From Streptantibioticus silvisoli (GTDB lineage: Bacteria; Actinomycetota; Actinomycetes; Streptomycetales; Streptomycetaceae): a stretch of 64,000 nucleotides of DNA. The notes below the pieces were generated by a model. That model was given only the letters and a program-made list of their open reading frames with translations, was not told the DNA's origin and made no database searches. Shown here one piece after another: positions 34,373 through 47,390 of the stretch (within the stretch, counting starts at the first letter, position 1; each line of letters opens with the position of its first letter). The DNA is taken from assembly GCF_027947535.2 (NCBI RefSeq), contig NZ_JAAGKO020000011.1:62001-126000 (forward strand), in the 5' to 3' direction. Made by a program: the position numbers and the translations under genes.

Positions 34373-35373
34373 GGGCCGATCCTTCCATGCATCCGAAAAA
34401 TCCGGTCGTACGCGGCGGCCAGCAGCTCCGGGTCGTGCCGGGGCCCGTCGGGGGCCGCGACCCTGGCCAGTTCCACCCGGCCGGCCAGCCGCTCCGCGGC
34501 CTCCACGAGGCTCGGGCGGTCGGGCACGGCGGCCTCGTCGGCCAGCACCACGTCGATGGTGAGTTTAGGGGCGTGTCGGGCCAAAACCTCCAAGTGACGC
34601 TGCGGAGAGAAGCCGTCGGTTTCGCCGGGTTGCGGCACCAGGTTGAGGGTGAGCACCCGGCGCGCCCGGGTCTGGGTCAGCGCGTCGGCGAGCTCCGGCA
34701 CCAGCAGGTGCGGGATGACGGAGGAGAACCACGACCCCGGCCCCAGCACCACCCAGTCGGCGTCCAGAACCGCCTGTACGGCCTGTGGAACGGCCGGCGG
34801 GTCGCCCGGGACCAGGTTGACCCGGAGCACCTCGCCGGGCGTCAGAGCGACCGCGGCCTGCCCCCGCACGGTGCGGGTGTCCATCGGCCGGGCCGGGTCG
34901 TGACCGCGTACCAGGGCCTCCAGGTGCAGCGGCACCGCCGACATCGGCAGGACCCGCCCGTGGGCGCCCAGCAGGCGGGCCACCCACTCCAACGCGGCCA
35001 CGGGGTCGCCGAGTTGCTCCCACAGGGCGACGATCAGCAGGTTGCCGACCGCGTGGCCGTGCATCTCACCCTTACTGGTGAACCGATGTTGGATCACCCT
35101 TGACCACGTCTGGCCCCATTCGTCGTCCCCGCACAGCGCGGCGAGCGCCTTGCGCAGGTCGCCGGGGGGCAGAACGCCGAGTTCGTCGCGCAGCCGGCCG
35201 CTGGAGCCGCCGTCGTCGGCGACGGTGACCACGGCCGTCAGGTCCTGGGTGATGCGGCGCAGAGCCGCGAGGGAGGCGGACAGGCCGTGCCCGCCGCCGA
35301 GGGCCACCACTTTCGGAGCGGCCCCGGAACGGCGGTTGCCGCGCAGCCGCCGCGCCGATGTCGCTCTGATCAC
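34363..35373 (-). CDS. yvcK: YvcK / CofD-like gluconeogenesis factor
   Basis: A 336-residue Rossmann-type protein of the CofD family that binds UDP-sugars in relatives and is needed for cell-wall homeostasis on gluconeogenic carbon. Motifs: [80 protein letters not shown] 35373 overlaps the rapZ stop by four bases. It is always near rapZ and whiA in Gram-positives, which supports the call. Confidence 0.95.
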   Translation of the reverse strand: MIRATSARRLRGNRRSGAAPKVVALGGGHGLSASLAALRRITQDLTAVVTVADDGGSSGRLRDELGVLPPGDLRKALAALCGDDEWGQTWSRVIQHRFTSKGEMHGHAVGNLLIVALWEQLGDPVAALEWVARLLGAHGRVLPMSAVPLHLEALVRGHDPARPMDTRTVRGQAAVALTPGEVLRVNLVPGDPPAVPQAVQAVLDADWVVLGPGSWFSSVIPHLLVPELADALTQTRARRVLTLNLVPQPGETDGFSPQRHLEVLARHAPKLTIDVVLADEAAVPDRPSLVEAAERLAGRVELARVAAPDGPRHDPELLAAAYDRIFRMHGRIGPWR

Positions 35374-36338
35374 TCGCGCCCCATGTCCCGGTGGACCGTC
35401 ACGGTCTCCACCCCGTCGGCCGACAGCCGCCGCGCCAGCCGCTCCGACATCGCGACGCTGCGGTGCTTGCCGCCGGTGCAGCCGACCGCGATCGTCACGT
35501 ACCGCTTGCCCTCGCGGCGGTATCCGGCGGCCACGATGTGCAGCAGTTCCGCGTAGCCGTCCAGGAACTCCTTGGCGCCGGGCTGGTTGAAGACGTACTG
35601 GGCGACCTCGTCGTTGAGCCCGGTGAACGGCTGGAGTTCCGGCACCCAGTGCGGGTTGGGCAGGAAACGGCAGTCGACCACCAGGTCGGCGTCGACCGGC
35701 AGGCCGTACTTGAAGCCGAACGACATGACGGTGGCCCGCAGTTCCGGCTCCTCGTCGCCGGCGAACTGGGCGTCCATCTTGGCGCGCAGCTCGTGGACGT
35801 TGAGGCCGGAGGTGTCGATGACCAGGTCGGCGTCGCCGCGCAGTTCGCACAGCAGGTCGCGTTCGGCGGCGATGCCGTCGACGATCCGGCCGTCGCCCTG
35901 GAGTGGGTGCGGGCGGCGCACCGACTCGAAGCGGCGCACCAGCGCGTCGTCGGACGCCTCCAGGAACAGCACCCGGCGCCGCACGCCCTTGGCGTCCAGG
36001 CCGGCCAGCGATTCGCGCAGGGTGTCGAAGAAGCGCCGGCCGCGCACGTCGACCACGACCGCGATGCGCGCGACGTTGCCCTGCGAACGGGCGCCGAGGT
36101 CGACCATGGTGGGGATCAGGGCCGGTGGCAGGTTGTCCACCACGAACCAGCCCAGGTCCTCCAGGCATTTCGCCGCGGTGCTGCGGCCCGCCCCGGACAT
36201 GCCGGAGATGATCACCAGTTCGGGGATGGCTTCCGCCACCCGACTCGCTCCGTCCGTGGTCACGTGTGCTCCGTCTACGTCGTTCGGTCTGCTGGTGCGC
36301 GGGGTGCCCGCCGGGGTGCCGCTGTCGCTCGGTGTCAT
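35370..36338 (-). CDS. rapZ: RapZ-family nucleotide-binding protein
   Basis: A 322-residue P-loop protein, homologue of the E. coli RNase adapter RapZ and B. subtilis YvcJ. Walker [13 protein letters not shown] near residues 42-53; C-terminal domain [25 protein letters not shown] and [18 protein letters not shown], which in RapZ binds glucosamine 6-phosphate. An extra low-complexity N-terminus of about 35 residues precedes the domain. ATG 36338 overlaps the uvrC stop (ATGA). The target in Streptomyces is not known from sequence. Confidence 0.94.
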   Translation of the reverse strand: MTPSDSGTPAGTPRTSRPNDVDGAHVTTDGASRVAEAIPELVIISGMSGAGRSTAAKCLEDLGWFVVDNLPPALIPTMVDLGARSQGNVARIAVVVDVRGRRFFDTLRESLAGLDAKGVRRRVLFLEASDDALVRRFESVRRPHPLQGDGRIVDGIAAERDLLCELRGDADLVIDTSGLNVHELRAKMDAQFAGDEEPELRATVMSFGFKYGLPVDADLVVDCRFLPNPHWVPELQPFTGLNDEVAQYVFNQPGAKEFLDGYAELLHIVAAGYRREGKRYVTIAVGCTGGKHRSVAMSERLARRLSADGVETVTVHRDMGRE

Positions 36339-38794
36339 GCCTGCGACCGCCCGTCGCCCGCGTCGCGCGGTACGGGAGCCTGCGGCGCGGGAGGTATGTA
36401 CGGGACGGCCCGCGGCGCGGGGGGTTCGGCGGGGGTGGTGGTGTTCGAGGGGTCGGGGGTGGTGGCGCCTGAGGTGTCGGGGGTGGTGTCGGGGTCAGGG
36501 GTGTCGGGGTCGGGGTTCGCGGGGGTGGGGCGGATGTCGGAGGTGGTCTCGGGGGCCGCCGAGGTGGGAGCGGCCGGGGGGACGGTGTCGGGGGCGGCGG
36601 TTTCGGGAGTGGTGGTGGCCGGGCCCTCTTCCTCCATGATCTCTCCTGTCGCGGTGTTCACGGCGGGCGCGGACGGCGCGGCACCGGCGAGTGCGGCGGC
36701 GACCGCCTCGGCGGTGTGCCGGCCCACGCCGGGCACCTCGCGGATCTGCTCGACCGTGGCGGCGCGCAGCCGCTTGAGCGAGCCGAAGTGCTTCAGCAGC
36801 GCCTGCCGGCGGGTCTCCCCCAGCCCCGGTACGGCGTCCAGCGCGCCGGAGCGCAACGCCTTGGTGCGTTTGCTGCGCTGGTAGGCGATCGCGAACCGGT
36901 GCGCCTCGTCGCGCACCCGCTGGAGCAGGTACAACCCCTCACTGGTGCGCGGCAGGATGACCGGGTCCGTCTCGTCCGGCAGCCACACCTCCTCCAGCCG
37001 CTTGGCCAGGCCGCAGACGGCGATGTCCTCGATGCCCAGCTCTTCCAGCGCCCGCCGGGCGGCCGCGACCTGCGGCTGTCCGCCGTCGACCACGAGCAGC
37101 TGCGGGGGGTAGGCGAACTTCCGCGGCCGGCCGGTGTCCGGATCGATCGGCCCGGACGGCAGCTCGTGCCCGTCCCCGTCCGGCCCGTCACCGTCCGGGC
37201 CGGCCCCGTCGGCCACGGCGCCGGCGGGCCCGTCGAGCACGATCGAGTGGTCGCCGGCGTGCTCACCGCGGTCGTCGCCGTGGTCACCGCCGTGGTCACC
37301 GGTGCCCGCGCCTGCGGCGCCGCCCTCTACGGCGTCCCCGGGCCCTCCGGGGGCGTCCCCGGTCCCGGCGGCGGCCGGCCATTCGCCGTCGCGCTGCATC
37401 TCGCGCAGGTAGCGGCGGAACCGCCGGGAGACCACCTCGTGCATCGACCGGACGTCGTCCTGGCCGGCGAAGGACTTGATCTGGAAGCGGCGGTATTCAC
37501 TCTTCCGGGCGAGGCCGTCCTCGAAGACGACCATGGAGGCGACCACGTCGTCACCCTGGAGGTGGGAGATGTCGAAGCACTCGATGCGCAGCGGGGCCTG
37601 GTCGAGGCCGAGCGCCTGGCTGATCTCCTCCAGCGCGCGGGAGCGGGTGGTCAGGTCGGAGGCGCGCTTGGTCTTGTGCAGCGCCAGCCCCTGCTGGGCG
37701 TTGCGCTGCACGGTCGCCATCAGGTCCTTCTTGTCGCCGCGCTGCGGTACACGCAACGACACCTGCGAACCGCGCCGTTCGGCCAGCCACTCGGCGATCG
37801 GCTCGGCCGGCTCCGGCACGACGGGGACCAGCACTTCCTTGGGCACGGTGTCGCCGCGCTCCTCGCCGTACAGCTGGACGAGGGCGTGCTCGACCAGTCC
37901 GGCGGTGTCGACCGCCTCGACCTTGTCGGTGACCCAGCCGCGCTGGCCGCGCACCCGGCCGCCGCGGACGTGGAAGATCTGGACCGCGGCCTCCAGTTCG
38001 TCCTCGGCGACCGCGATGAGGTCGGCGTCGGTGGCGTCGGTGAGCACGACGGCGTTCTTCTCCATCGCGCGCTTGAGCGCCTCGATGTCGTCACGCAGCC
38101 GGGCGGCCCGCTCGTACTCCATCTCGGAGGCGGCCTCGCGCATGCCGGTCTCCAGGCGGCGCAGGTACGTACCGGTGCGGCCGGCCATGAAGTCGCAGAA
38201 CTCGTCGGCGAGTTCGCGGTGCTCCTGCGGCGTGACGCGGCCGACGCAGGGCGCCGAGCACTTGCCGATGTACCCCAGCAGGCAGGGCCGGCCGATCTGC
38301 GCGGACCGCTTGAAGACGCCGGCGGAGCAGGTGCGCACCGGGAAGACCCGCAGCAGCAGGTCGACGGTCTCCCGGATCGCCCAGGCGTGCGCGTACGGCC
38401 CGAAATACCGCACGCCCTTGCGCTTGGGACCGCGCATCACCTGGACCCGGGGGAACTCCTCGTTCAGCGTGACGGCCAGCGACGGGTAGCTCTTGTCGTC
38501 GCGGTACTTGACGTTGAACCGCGGGTCGTACTCCTTGATCCAGGAGTACTCCAGCTGGAGCGCCTCGACCTCGGTGGAGACCACGGTCCACTCCACGGAG
38601 GCGGCCGTGGTGACCATGGTGGCGGTGCGCGGGTGGAGGTTGGTGATGTCCTGGAAGTACGACGAGAGCCGCTGGCGCAGGCTCTTGGCCTTGCCCACGT
38701 AGATCACCCGGCGGTGATCGTCACGGAACCGGTAGACCCCCGGCGAATCGGGGATCTGTCCCGGCTTCGGGCGGTAGCTGGACGGGTCGGCCAT
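36335..38794 (-). CDS. uvrC: Excinuclease ABC subunit C, enlarged
   Basis: An 819-residue UvrC, longer than the usual 600-700. It makes both incisions in nucleotide excision repair. N-terminal GIY-YIG domain ([26 protein letters not shown]), Cys-rich region ([20 protein letters not shown]), UVR domain ([19 protein letters not shown]), RNase H-like domain ([33 protein letters not shown]) and helix-hairpin-helix motifs ([31 protein letters not shown]). Two extra parts: a Gly/Asp/His-rich insertion at about 470-555 within the RNase H-like domain, and a Pro/Thr-rich tail from about 703 to 819. ATG 38794 lies six bases after TAGGGT. It heads the rapZ-yvcK-whiA operon. Confidence 0.95.
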   Translation of the reverse strand: MADPSSYRPKPGQIPDSPGVYRFRDDHRRVIYVGKAKSLRQRLSSYFQDITNLHPRTATMVTTAASVEWTVVSTEVEALQLEYSWIKEYDPRFNVKYRDDKSYPSLAVTLNEEFPRVQVMRGPKRKGVRYFGPYAHAWAIRETVDLLLRVFPVRTCSAGVFKRSAQIGRPCLLGYIGKCSAPCVGRVTPQEHRELADEFCDFMAGRTGTYLRRLETGMREAASEMEYERAARLRDDIEALKRAMEKNAVVLTDATDADLIAVAEDELEAAVQIFHVRGGRVRGQRGWVTDKVEAVDTAGLVEHALVQLYGEERGDTVPKEVLVPVVPEPAEPIAEWLAERRGSQVSLRVPQRGDKKDLMATVQRNAQQGLALHKTKRASDLTTRSRALEEISQALGLDQAPLRIECFDISHLQGDDVVASMVVFEDGLARKSEYRRFQIKSFAGQDDVRSMHEVVSRRFRRYLREMQRDGEWPAAAGTGDAPGGPGDAVEGGAAGAGTGDHGGDHGDDRGEHAGDHSIVLDGPAGAVADGAGPDGDGPDGDGHELPSGPIDPDTGRPRKFAYPPQLLVVDGGQPQVAAARRALEELGIEDIAVCGLAKRLEEVWLPDETDPVILPRTSEGLYLLQRVRDEAHRFAIAYQRSKRTKALRSGALDAVPGLGETRRQALLKHFGSLKRLRAATVEQIREVPGVGRHTAEAVAAALAGAAPSAPAVNTATGEIMEEEGPATTTPETAAPDTVPPAAPTSAAPETTSDIRPTPANPDPDTPDPDTTPDTSGATTPDPSNTTTPAEPPAPRAVPYIPPAPQAPVPRDAGDGRSQA

Positions 38795-38800
38795 GGGTCA

Positions 38801-38806
38801 ACCCTA
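38801..38806 (-). promoter_or_regulatory. -10 element, leaderless uvrC operon
   Basis: TAGGGT (minus strand) six bases before the uvrC ATG; no Shine-Dalgarno. Confidence 0.55.
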
Positions 38807-38985
38807 CTGGCGGGGTGGGACAATCCCGTCCCGCGCACCGGCGGGCGCGGGACGGCGGGCCGGCGGGCGCGGGACGGCGGGGCGCAGGGGGCGGAGACGC
38901 CGGGCCGGGCGGGGCGGAGGACGCCGGGGCGGGCGGGGCGGCGGGCGCCGGGCCGGGCGAACCGTGGCGCCCTTCGGTGGCGGTC

Positions 38986-39408
38986 CTATGATCCGGCGAT
39001 CATCTTTCCGTCCTCGACCCTCAGGCTCACCGCGGGCAGCGCCCGGGTGGCCGGCCCCTGCACGACGGCGCCGGTGAGGGCGTTGAACTCGCTGCCGTGG
39101 CACGGGCAGCTGATCACCCCGTGGGCGATCGAGGCGACGACGCAGCCCTGGTGCGTGCAGACCGCGCTGAACGCCGCGAAGTGCCCCTTCGCGGGCTGGG
39201 CCACCACGACCTTGTCGTCGCGGAACAACGCCGCACCGCCCACCGGCACCTGGTCGGTCGAGCCGAGGTGCACCGGCCCGGCCGGCTTGGCGGGCTTGGC
39301 CGCGCAGCCGCTCAGCGCGGTCACCCCGAGCCCGGCGACCCCGGCCAGGGCCGCCCCCTGGAGCACGGAACGGCGGGCGTGGTCGGCGGCGGGCTGGGCG
39401 TCGGTCAT
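38986..39408 (-). CDS. Tat-exported Rieske lipoprotein
   Basis: A 140-residue Rieske [2Fe-2S] protein. The ATG at 39408 has CCGGAG upstream. The N-terminus carries twin arginines (HARRSVLQGAALAGVAG) and a lipobox (LSGC), so it is probably Tat-exported and lipid-anchored outside the membrane, as expected for a protein folded with its cluster first. Cluster ligands are in VCTHQGC and CPCHGSEF. It is a small electron carrier; the partner is unknown and no oxygenase or cytochrome gene adjoins it. Confidence 0.92.
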   Translation of the reverse strand: MTDAQPAADHARRSVLQGAALAGVAGLGVTALSGCAAKPAKPAGPVHLGSTDQVPVGGAALFRDDKVVVAQPAKGHFAAFSAVCTHQGCVVASIAHGVISCPCHGSEFNALTGAVVQGPATRALPAVSLRVEDGKMIAGS

Positions 39409-39420
39409 GGCGGGTGCTCC

Positions 39421-39540
39421 GGAACGGGACGGGAACGGCGAGGGGAACGGGGGGAACGGGAGGGGGAGGCGAGAACGGGAACGGCGAGGGGAAGCAGGAA
39501 CGCGAACCGCGGGACGGAACGCGAACGGGACGCGGGGTGC
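39421..39540. repeat. Purine-rich AACGGGA-type repeats
   Basis: The interval between the Rieske gene and uvrA is purine-rich on the plus strand, with many GGGAACGG-like words. A 19-base direct repeat (ACGGGAACGGCGAGGGGAA) is at 39429-39447 and 39475-39493. No gene is supported. Confidence 0.65.
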
Positions 39541-39641
39541 GGCGGGTGACCGCCGCCGAGCGGGCGGTGGTGAACCGCTCCGCACCCTACGTCCCGTTCC
39601 TGAGGCTTCCTCCCCCGGGGCCCGTCAGCGCCCGGTCACCG

Positions 39642-42704
<3,063 letters not shown>

Positions 42705-42894
42705 GCCGTTCTGTGCCTTTCGTAGGACGAAGGGGGTAGCACCCCCGTTCAGCGTAACCGGGGTGCGTTCCCGACCCTCTGGTCGAGCGGTGTCAAGCCT
42801 CGTGATGGTGGTCTCAGTGGTCGGCGGGGGCTTCCGACGCTGTGTGCCCACGAGCCTATAGCACGTACATTCGATTCCCGAGCCACGGCAAAAA

Positions 42895-42916
42895 GGTTCA
42901 CTCGACCGAGTGAGCC
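42895..42916. promoter_or_regulatory. 22-base near-perfect palindrome upstream of 42942
   Basis: Arms GGTTCACTCG and CGAGTGAGCC flank AC; 9 of 10 arm positions pair. It sits 26-47 bases upstream of the GTG of the mycothiol-dependent isomerase-like gene, within the uvrA divergent region. Size and symmetry fit a homodimeric repressor operator such as TetR or MarR types bind. No matching regulator gene is adjacent. Confidence 0.5.
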
Positions 42917-42941
42917 AGGGCGATGTCGGAGATGATCGACG

Positions 42942-43709
42942 GTGAACGACGATCCGAACGACATCCCGGAGGCGCCCGTGTCCCCTCAACGACCTGACCC
43001 CGTCAACGATGCGGCCGCGGTCCGGGAAGCGACCGCCCGGCTGCTGGAGGAGGCCGCCGCGCTCGGCCCGGCGGCGGTCGCGGAACCGTCCCGGCTGCCC
43101 GGCTGGACCCGCGGCCACGTCCTGACCCACCTCGCCCGCAACGCGGACGCCCTGGTCAACCTGCTGACGTGGGCCCGCACCGGCGAGGAGACGCCGATGT
43201 ACGACGACGCCGACGCGCGCGACCGCGAGATCGAGACCGGCGCCGGCCGCCCGCTCGCCGAACAGCTCGCCGACCTGCGCGCCGCCGCGGACCGGTTCGA
43301 CGCGGCCGCCGGGGCGCTGCCGCCGCAGGCCTGGGCCACGCAGGTGAGCCTGCGCGGCGGCGCGGTCCTGCCGGCCGCCGCGATCCCGGGACGCCGGCTG
43401 ACCGAGATCCAGCTGCACCGGGTCGATCTGGACGCCGGCTCCGGCTTCGCCGACCTGCCCGCCGAGTGGGTCGACCGCGAACTGGACCACGTCCTGGACC
43501 GCCTCACCGGCCAGGAGGGCGTCGCCGCGGTCCGGCTGCACGACACCGGCTCCGGCGAGACGTGGGTGATCGGCGCGGCGGACCGCGCCGAGGTGACGGT
43601 GGCGGGCACCGCGGCGGCGCTGCTGGCCTGGGTCACCGGCCGCGGCGACGGGCACGACCTCGTGGCGGATCCGGCCCTGCCGCTGCCGGTCCTGCCGCCA
43701 CTAGGGTGA
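42942..43709 (+). CDS. Maleylpyruvate isomerase / mycothiol S-transferase family protein
   Basis: A 255-residue protein of the DinB-like mycothiol-dependent maleylpyruvate isomerase family. The N-terminal four-helix bundle holds the metal-binding His of the fold ([23 protein letters not shown], and [14 protein letters not shown]), and a C-terminal alpha/beta domain follows ([23 protein letters not shown]). GTG 42942 has GGAG about ten bases upstream. Possible jobs are mycothiol-dependent isomerisation or detoxification; the substrate is unknown. Its stop region contains the -10 of the next gene. Confidence 0.9.
   Translation: MNDDPNDIPEAPVSPQRPDPVNDAAAVREATARLLEEAAALGPAAVAEPSRLPGWTRGHVLTHLARNADALVNLLTWARTGEETPMYDDADARDREIETGAGRPLAEQLADLRAAADRFDAAAGALPPQAWATQVSLRGGAVLPAAAIPGRRLTEIQLHRVDLDAGSGFADLPAEWVDRELDHVLDRLTGQEGVAAVRLHDTGSGETWVIGAADRAEVTVAGTAAALLAWVTGRGDGHDLVADPALPLPVLPPLG
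43702..43707 (+). promoter_or_regulatory. -10 element, leaderless MBL hydrolase
   Basis: TAGGGT overlaps the stop of the previous gene and lies six bases before ATG 43714. GAAGGC between them is a poor ribosome site, so either leaderless or coupled expression is possible. Confidence 0.45.
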
Positions 43710-43713
43710 AGGC

Positions 43714-44367
43714 ATGTCGTACACCGGAGCAGTGAAGGTCGGCGGACCGCCGGACGTGCACGAACTCGCCGATCTGATGATCACCAAGGTGGCCGTGGGC
43801 CCCATGGACAACAACGCGTACCTGCTGCGCTGCCGCGCCACCGGCGAGCAGTTGCTGATCGACGCGGCAGCCGAACCGCGCACCCTGATCGGCCTGATCG
43901 GCGACGGCGGCATCGCCTCCGTCGTCACCACGCACCGCCACGAGGACCACTGGTCCGCGCTGGCCGAGGTCGTCGCGGCGACCGGCGCGACGACCTACGC
44001 CGGCCGTGAGGACGTCGAGGGCATCCCGGTCGCCACCGACGTCTCCGTCGACGACGGCGGCACGATCACCGTCGGCCGCGTCGAGCTGACCGCCCGCCAC
44101 CTCGTGGGGCACACCCCCGGCAGCATCGCGCTGGTCTACGACGACCCGCACGGCCACCCGCACGTCTTCACCGGCGACTGCCTCTTCCCCGGCGGCCCCG
44201 GGCTCACCACCCGGCCCGAGGAGTTCGCGTCCCTGATGGGCGGCCTGGAGGAGAAGCTCTTCGGCCGCCTGCCCGACGAGGCGTGGGTCTACCCGGGACA
44301 CGGCAACGACACCACGATCGGCGCCGAGCGTCCGCATCTCGCGGAGTGGCGCGCCCGCGGCTGGTGA
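43714..44367 (+). CDS. Metallo-beta-lactamase-fold hydrolase
   Basis: A 217-residue cytosolic MBL-fold protein of the glyoxalase II-like group. The metal motif is THRHEDHWSA (family HxHxDH), with further ligands in GHTPGSIAL, FTGDCLF and YPGHGNDTT. It lacks the long C-terminal domain of true glyoxalase II. It directly follows a mycothiol-dependent protein, so hydrolysis of mycothiol thioesters or a persulfide is a reasonable guess. A strong hairpin follows. Confidence 0.93.
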   Translation: MSYTGAVKVGGPPDVHELADLMITKVAVGPMDNNAYLLRCRATGEQLLIDAAAEPRTLIGLIGDGGIASVVTTHRHEDHWSALAEVVAATGATTYAGREDVEGIPVATDVSVDDGGTITVGRVELTARHLVGHTPGSIALVYDDPHGHPHVFTGDCLFPGGPGLTTRPEEFASLMGGLEEKLFGRLPDEAWVYPGHGNDTTIGAERPHLAEWRARGW

Positions 44368-44379
44368 CCGAAGCCCGCC

Positions 44380-44412
44380 CGAAGGCCCGCGTCGTCCCGA
44401 CGCGGGCCTTCG
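44380..44412 (+). terminator. Terminator after MBL hydrolase
   Basis: A 15-base perfect stem (44380-44394 with 44398-44412) and a three-base loop, 13 bases past the stop. Confidence 0.85.
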
Positions 44413-45003
44413 TCGTGCGGGCGGTGATCCGCTGCGCGCGGGGCGGGTGTGTCGTGTACGGCGCGGGGCCGCGGGGCCGCGGGGGGCGTGGGAGGGGCGT
44501 GGGGCGGAGGCTGCTGTGTGCGTACGGCGCGTAGGCGCGGTGCGAAGGCCGACGCGTACGTCACGAAGCCGCTGGGGGCGTGGGAGGGACGGGGAGGCCG
44601 GGAGGGGCGGCCCGCGTCGCAGAGGGCCGGTGAGCGGGCTGCTGTGCCATGCCGTGCTGGGCTGGACTGCGTCGTGACGTGTTGTGCCGGGTCCTGCCGT
44701 GTCGGGTCGCGTCCTGCAGGATCGTGCGCCGGGCGGCGTCATCGCGGGGGGCGCGGGGTCGGCGCCGGGCCGTTCCGAGACCGGCGCGGCCGTTCCGGGA
44801 CCGGTGCCAGGCAGATGGGGGCGGGGCGGTCGCGGCGTTCCGCCGGGTGGTCGGCGCGGGCGGACGGCGGGCTCGACGGCCCCCGGACGCGGTCGTACGC
44901 ACGCGCTCTCCCGCGACGAACGGGACACCGGTACCGACTGGTCCGGCGGATCGCGGGCAGTCTCCTCCCACAACCGGGGTCACGTCGACGAAAGGGGCCC
45001 GTC
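44413..45003. other. Gene-free interval
   Basis: I see no supported gene in these 591 bases. The left part is G-rich on the plus strand with a repeated GGGGGCGTGGGAGGG word (about 44487 and 44577). Long overlapping frames exist on both strands but lack ribosome sites, domains and consistent codon bias. Confidence 0.6.
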
Positions 45004-45159
45004 ATGGGAATCGCGGCGCAGTCGGCCGGGACACACGTGGGCGTCATCATCGTCGCCGCCATCGTGCTGGCCGGCGTTATCGGCATGATCACCACGCACA
45101 AGGGCAACAAGACCGGGCGCCGCACCTCGACCAAGCGGCGGTCGGCCCGACGCAGGTAA
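45004..45159 (+). CDS. Small single-pass membrane protein
   Basis: A 51-residue protein: a polar N-terminus (MGIAAQSAGTHVG), one helix (VIIVAAIVLAGVIGMI) and a strongly basic tail (KGNKTGRRTSTKRRSARRR). ATG 45004 has GAAAGGGG upstream at fair distance. The layout (external N-terminus, one helix, positive cytosolic tail) resembles small DUF6479-type actinobacterial proteins, but I cannot confirm the family. It stands alone in a gene-poor stretch. Confidence 0.55.
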   Translation: MGIAAQSAGTHVGVIIVAAIVLAGVIGMITTHKGNKTGRRTSTKRRSARRR

Positions 45160-45649
45160 CCGCAGCGGACGCCACGCCCGCGGCCTCGACGCCCCTCCGA
45201 CCGCACGCACTACTACCGGCGGTTCAGGGTCGCGGCGGGGCCGCACGACGGCCTGCGGTCTCCAGGAGCCTGGCAGCGAACACGCACTATTACCTGCGGC
45301 TGCCGGGGTCCTGGCGGGCTGCCGGGGTCCTGGGGGCTTGCGGCTTCGGCTTCGCGCTCGGGCAACACGCTTCAGGTCGCTGCTCGGCCAACACGACGTT
45401 TCCAGCGGCACCGTGGGGCGTACGAACGCTGCGGCCCGCGGGATCACCCGGTGCCCCGATGAGTCCTTGGGCGGCGGGAACGCGTCCACTACTGCCCGTT
45501 TGGGAGTTCTCCCGGCGGCTCCGGAGGGGCCGGTGTCACGGCGCCGGCGGCCGCGGGATGGTCATATCGGCGTCCCCGCCGCCGCTTACCGTCCGAGCGG
45601 GCGGACACCGGCCGGCCCGACGCCTGGGCGGCGCCGGGCACCGGTTCCG
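45160..45649. other. Gene-free interval with short direct repeats
   Basis: No gene is supported in 490 bases. CTGCCGGGGTCCTGG is repeated at 45300-45314 and 45319-45333, and a CACGCACTAnTACCnGCGG word occurs twice (about 45205 and 45283). No hairpin terminator or promoter was clear. Confidence 0.5.
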
Positions 45650-45898
45650 TCAGCCACCGCTCTTGCGGCGGAACGAGCGGCGGCCGGCGGCCGGCCCGTG
45701 GGCACCGTGGATCTTCGAGCGGTCGCCGCCGGCGCCGCCGGCCGCGTTGGACTGACCGCCGCGCTTGCGCTCCAGCGCCTCACGGAACTTGCGCTTGACC
45801 GGGTCCTCGTCCGGGTCGACGACGGCGTCGGCCTCTTCGGCGCCCGGGGCGGCGGCCTGGAGCTCCTCGGGGGAGTCCTGCGGTGTGGGGGCGGCCAT
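45650..45898 (-). CDS. Small basic-tailed protein, DUF5302-like
   Basis: An 82-residue soluble protein. ATG 45898 has a perfect AGGAGG six bases upstream. An acidic N-terminal half ([40 protein letters not shown]) is followed by a Gly/Arg/Lys-rich tail. The pattern fits the DUF5302 family of short actinobacterial proteins of unknown function. It follows the CtaG-like gene on the same strand, about 120 bases downstream. Confidence 0.8.
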   Translation of the reverse strand: MAAPTPQDSPEELQAAAPGAEEADAVVDPDEDPVKRKFREALERKRGGQSNAAGGAGGDRSKIHGAHGPAAGRRSFRRKSGG

Positions 45899-46022
45899 GC
45901 TGACCTCCTGGTTCGGCGGCGCGGGCGGCGTCGCGTGCGGGGCCAGCCTCCCACGTCCGGCGGTACGGCGCGGCCACATCGGCCCCGGGGGCGGCCCCGG
46001 GGCGGCCGGCCGGCCCGTGCCG

Positions 46023-47159
46023 TCAGCCCCGCCGGGCGCCGCGCCGCATGCGGTCGGCGACCTCGCCGCCCTCCGTCTCCCACCACGGGCGGACCCGGTC
46101 GGGCGGCGGAACGGCGGTGCCGGACGCGGCGGTACCGGTCTCGGCGGAGGCCGTCGCGGGTGCCGCGTCCTGGGCGCTCGCGGCGGGGGCAGGGCCGGCG
46201 GGCGCAGCGGAGACCGGGACGAGTTCGCGGTCGAGGCGTTCGTCGAGTTCGGCGGTCCTGGAACGTTCCGTACGCCACCAGTCGACGAAGACCGCGAACA
46301 GGAAGGGCACACCGACGAGTTCGGCGATGGTGAGCATCAGACCGCCGCCGATCTGCTGGTCGTGGGCGGCGGGCGGCCCCCAGGTGCGCGGGTGGGCGGC
46401 GTACCAGTGGCCGGCGACCAGGGTGTTGCTGAACAGCACGACGATGCCCGGGATCGAGTCGAACAGCCCGTCCATGAAGACCAGCAGCGCCCGGATCGGG
46501 TGAGTGCACCAACGAGGCAGCAGATCCTGTTTGGTGAGCATCGGCAGGACGAACAGGCAGCCGGTGAACAGCAGTTGGAGGTGCATCAGCTGCCGGACGC
46601 CGTAGTGCTCCAGCGAGGTCTGGAAATACGACGTGAAGTAGATCGACATCTCCGAGACCAGCACCAGCACGGTGCTGAGGAACGGGAACGTCAGGAACCG
46701 CACGACGAGGCCGCCGGTCAGCTTCTCCAGCCGCCGGGCGCCACCGGGCGACAGGGCGCGCCCGGCCAGGGTGAGCGGGTCGCCCAGCGCCAGGCCCAGC
46801 GGAACGATGAGGTCGAGCATGATGTTCTGCACGGCGGCCGGCCAGAACAGCACGCGGCTGTAGACCATGAACGCCGACATCGTGGCGACGACCAGCGTGC
46901 CGAGCCCCAGCACGGCGAACGCCACGGTCCGCGCCGCAGACCACCGCTCGCCGCGCCGCCGCAGCCGGACCACGCCGGCCGTGTAGAGCGCGGCCAGGAC
47001 CAGCACGACGGCCAGCGCCGCCGGGTCGATCTCCCACGTGGTCAGAAAACGCGAGCCGTCAAGCTCCGGCAGAACCGTCGCCGCCACAGTGCTCACCGGC
47101 ACCCACCCGCCCTCACATCCGGCACCCTCACACAGCGGCAACCAGGCTAGACCGGCCAC
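46023..47159 (-). CDS. Cytochrome c oxidase assembly protein, CtaG/caa3 type
   Basis: A 378-residue membrane protein with about seven helices of the CtaG_Bacillus/caa3_CtaG family, linked to copper delivery to the oxidase. Readable parts: [43 protein letters not shown] with the conserved His and Cys, [39 protein letters not shown]. The last 80 residues are an Ala/Pro-rich cytosolic tail. The start is uncertain: GTG 47159 has AAGGAG four bases away; GTG 47102 or 47096 give a more typical N-terminus. It fits with ctaA and ctaB elsewhere in the window. Confidence 0.9.
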   Translation of the reverse strand: MAGLAWLPLCEGAGCEGGWVPVSTVAATVLPELDGSRFLTTWEIDPAALAVVLVLAALYTAGVVRLRRRGERWSAARTVAFAVLGLGTLVVATMSAFMVYSRVLFWPAAVQNIMLDLIVPLGLALGDPLTLAGRALSPGGARRLEKLTGGLVVRFLTFPFLSTVLVLVSEMSIYFTSYFQTSLEHYGVRQLMHLQLLFTGCLFVLPMLTKQDLLPRWCTHPIRALLVFMDGLFDSIPGIVVLFSNTLVAGHWYAAHPRTWGPPAAHDQQIGGGLMLTIAELVGVPFLFAVFVDWWRTERSRTAELDERLDRELVPVSAAPAGPAPAASAQDAAPATASAETGTAASGTAVPPPDRVRPWWETEGGEVADRMRRGARRG

Positions 47160-47390
47160 GGGACTCCTTGGCGGGCGCCCCTCCGAAGACGTTGCGCGGA
47201 CGGCGTGGACGGCAGGCAGCGGGGTGCCGTGACGGCCTCAGGAGCCGTCTCAGGGGCCAGCCTCAGGCGCCGGGAGGGGCTGCCGGAGACGCCGGACCGC
47301 GCGCTGCCGCGGCGGCCTCATAGGCGCCCTGGGGAACGCGTACGGGTCGCCGGGGAACGCGTGCCGTACCGCCGGGGAGCGCTGCGCGCG

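Noticed and set aside
32952-34562. 536-residue plus-strand frame through the repeats into whiA
   Set aside because: Its first part is the translation of the GGGTGCAC array and the rest is antisense to whiA; no ribosome site.
42858-42872. LexA/SOS box at uvrA
   Set aside because: A TCGAA half-site is present but the second half and spacing do not match the actinobacterial consensus.
46023-47096. Later CtaG-like start at 47096
   Set aside because: Possible, but AAGGAG near 47159 favours the earlier GTG; kept as an alternative only.
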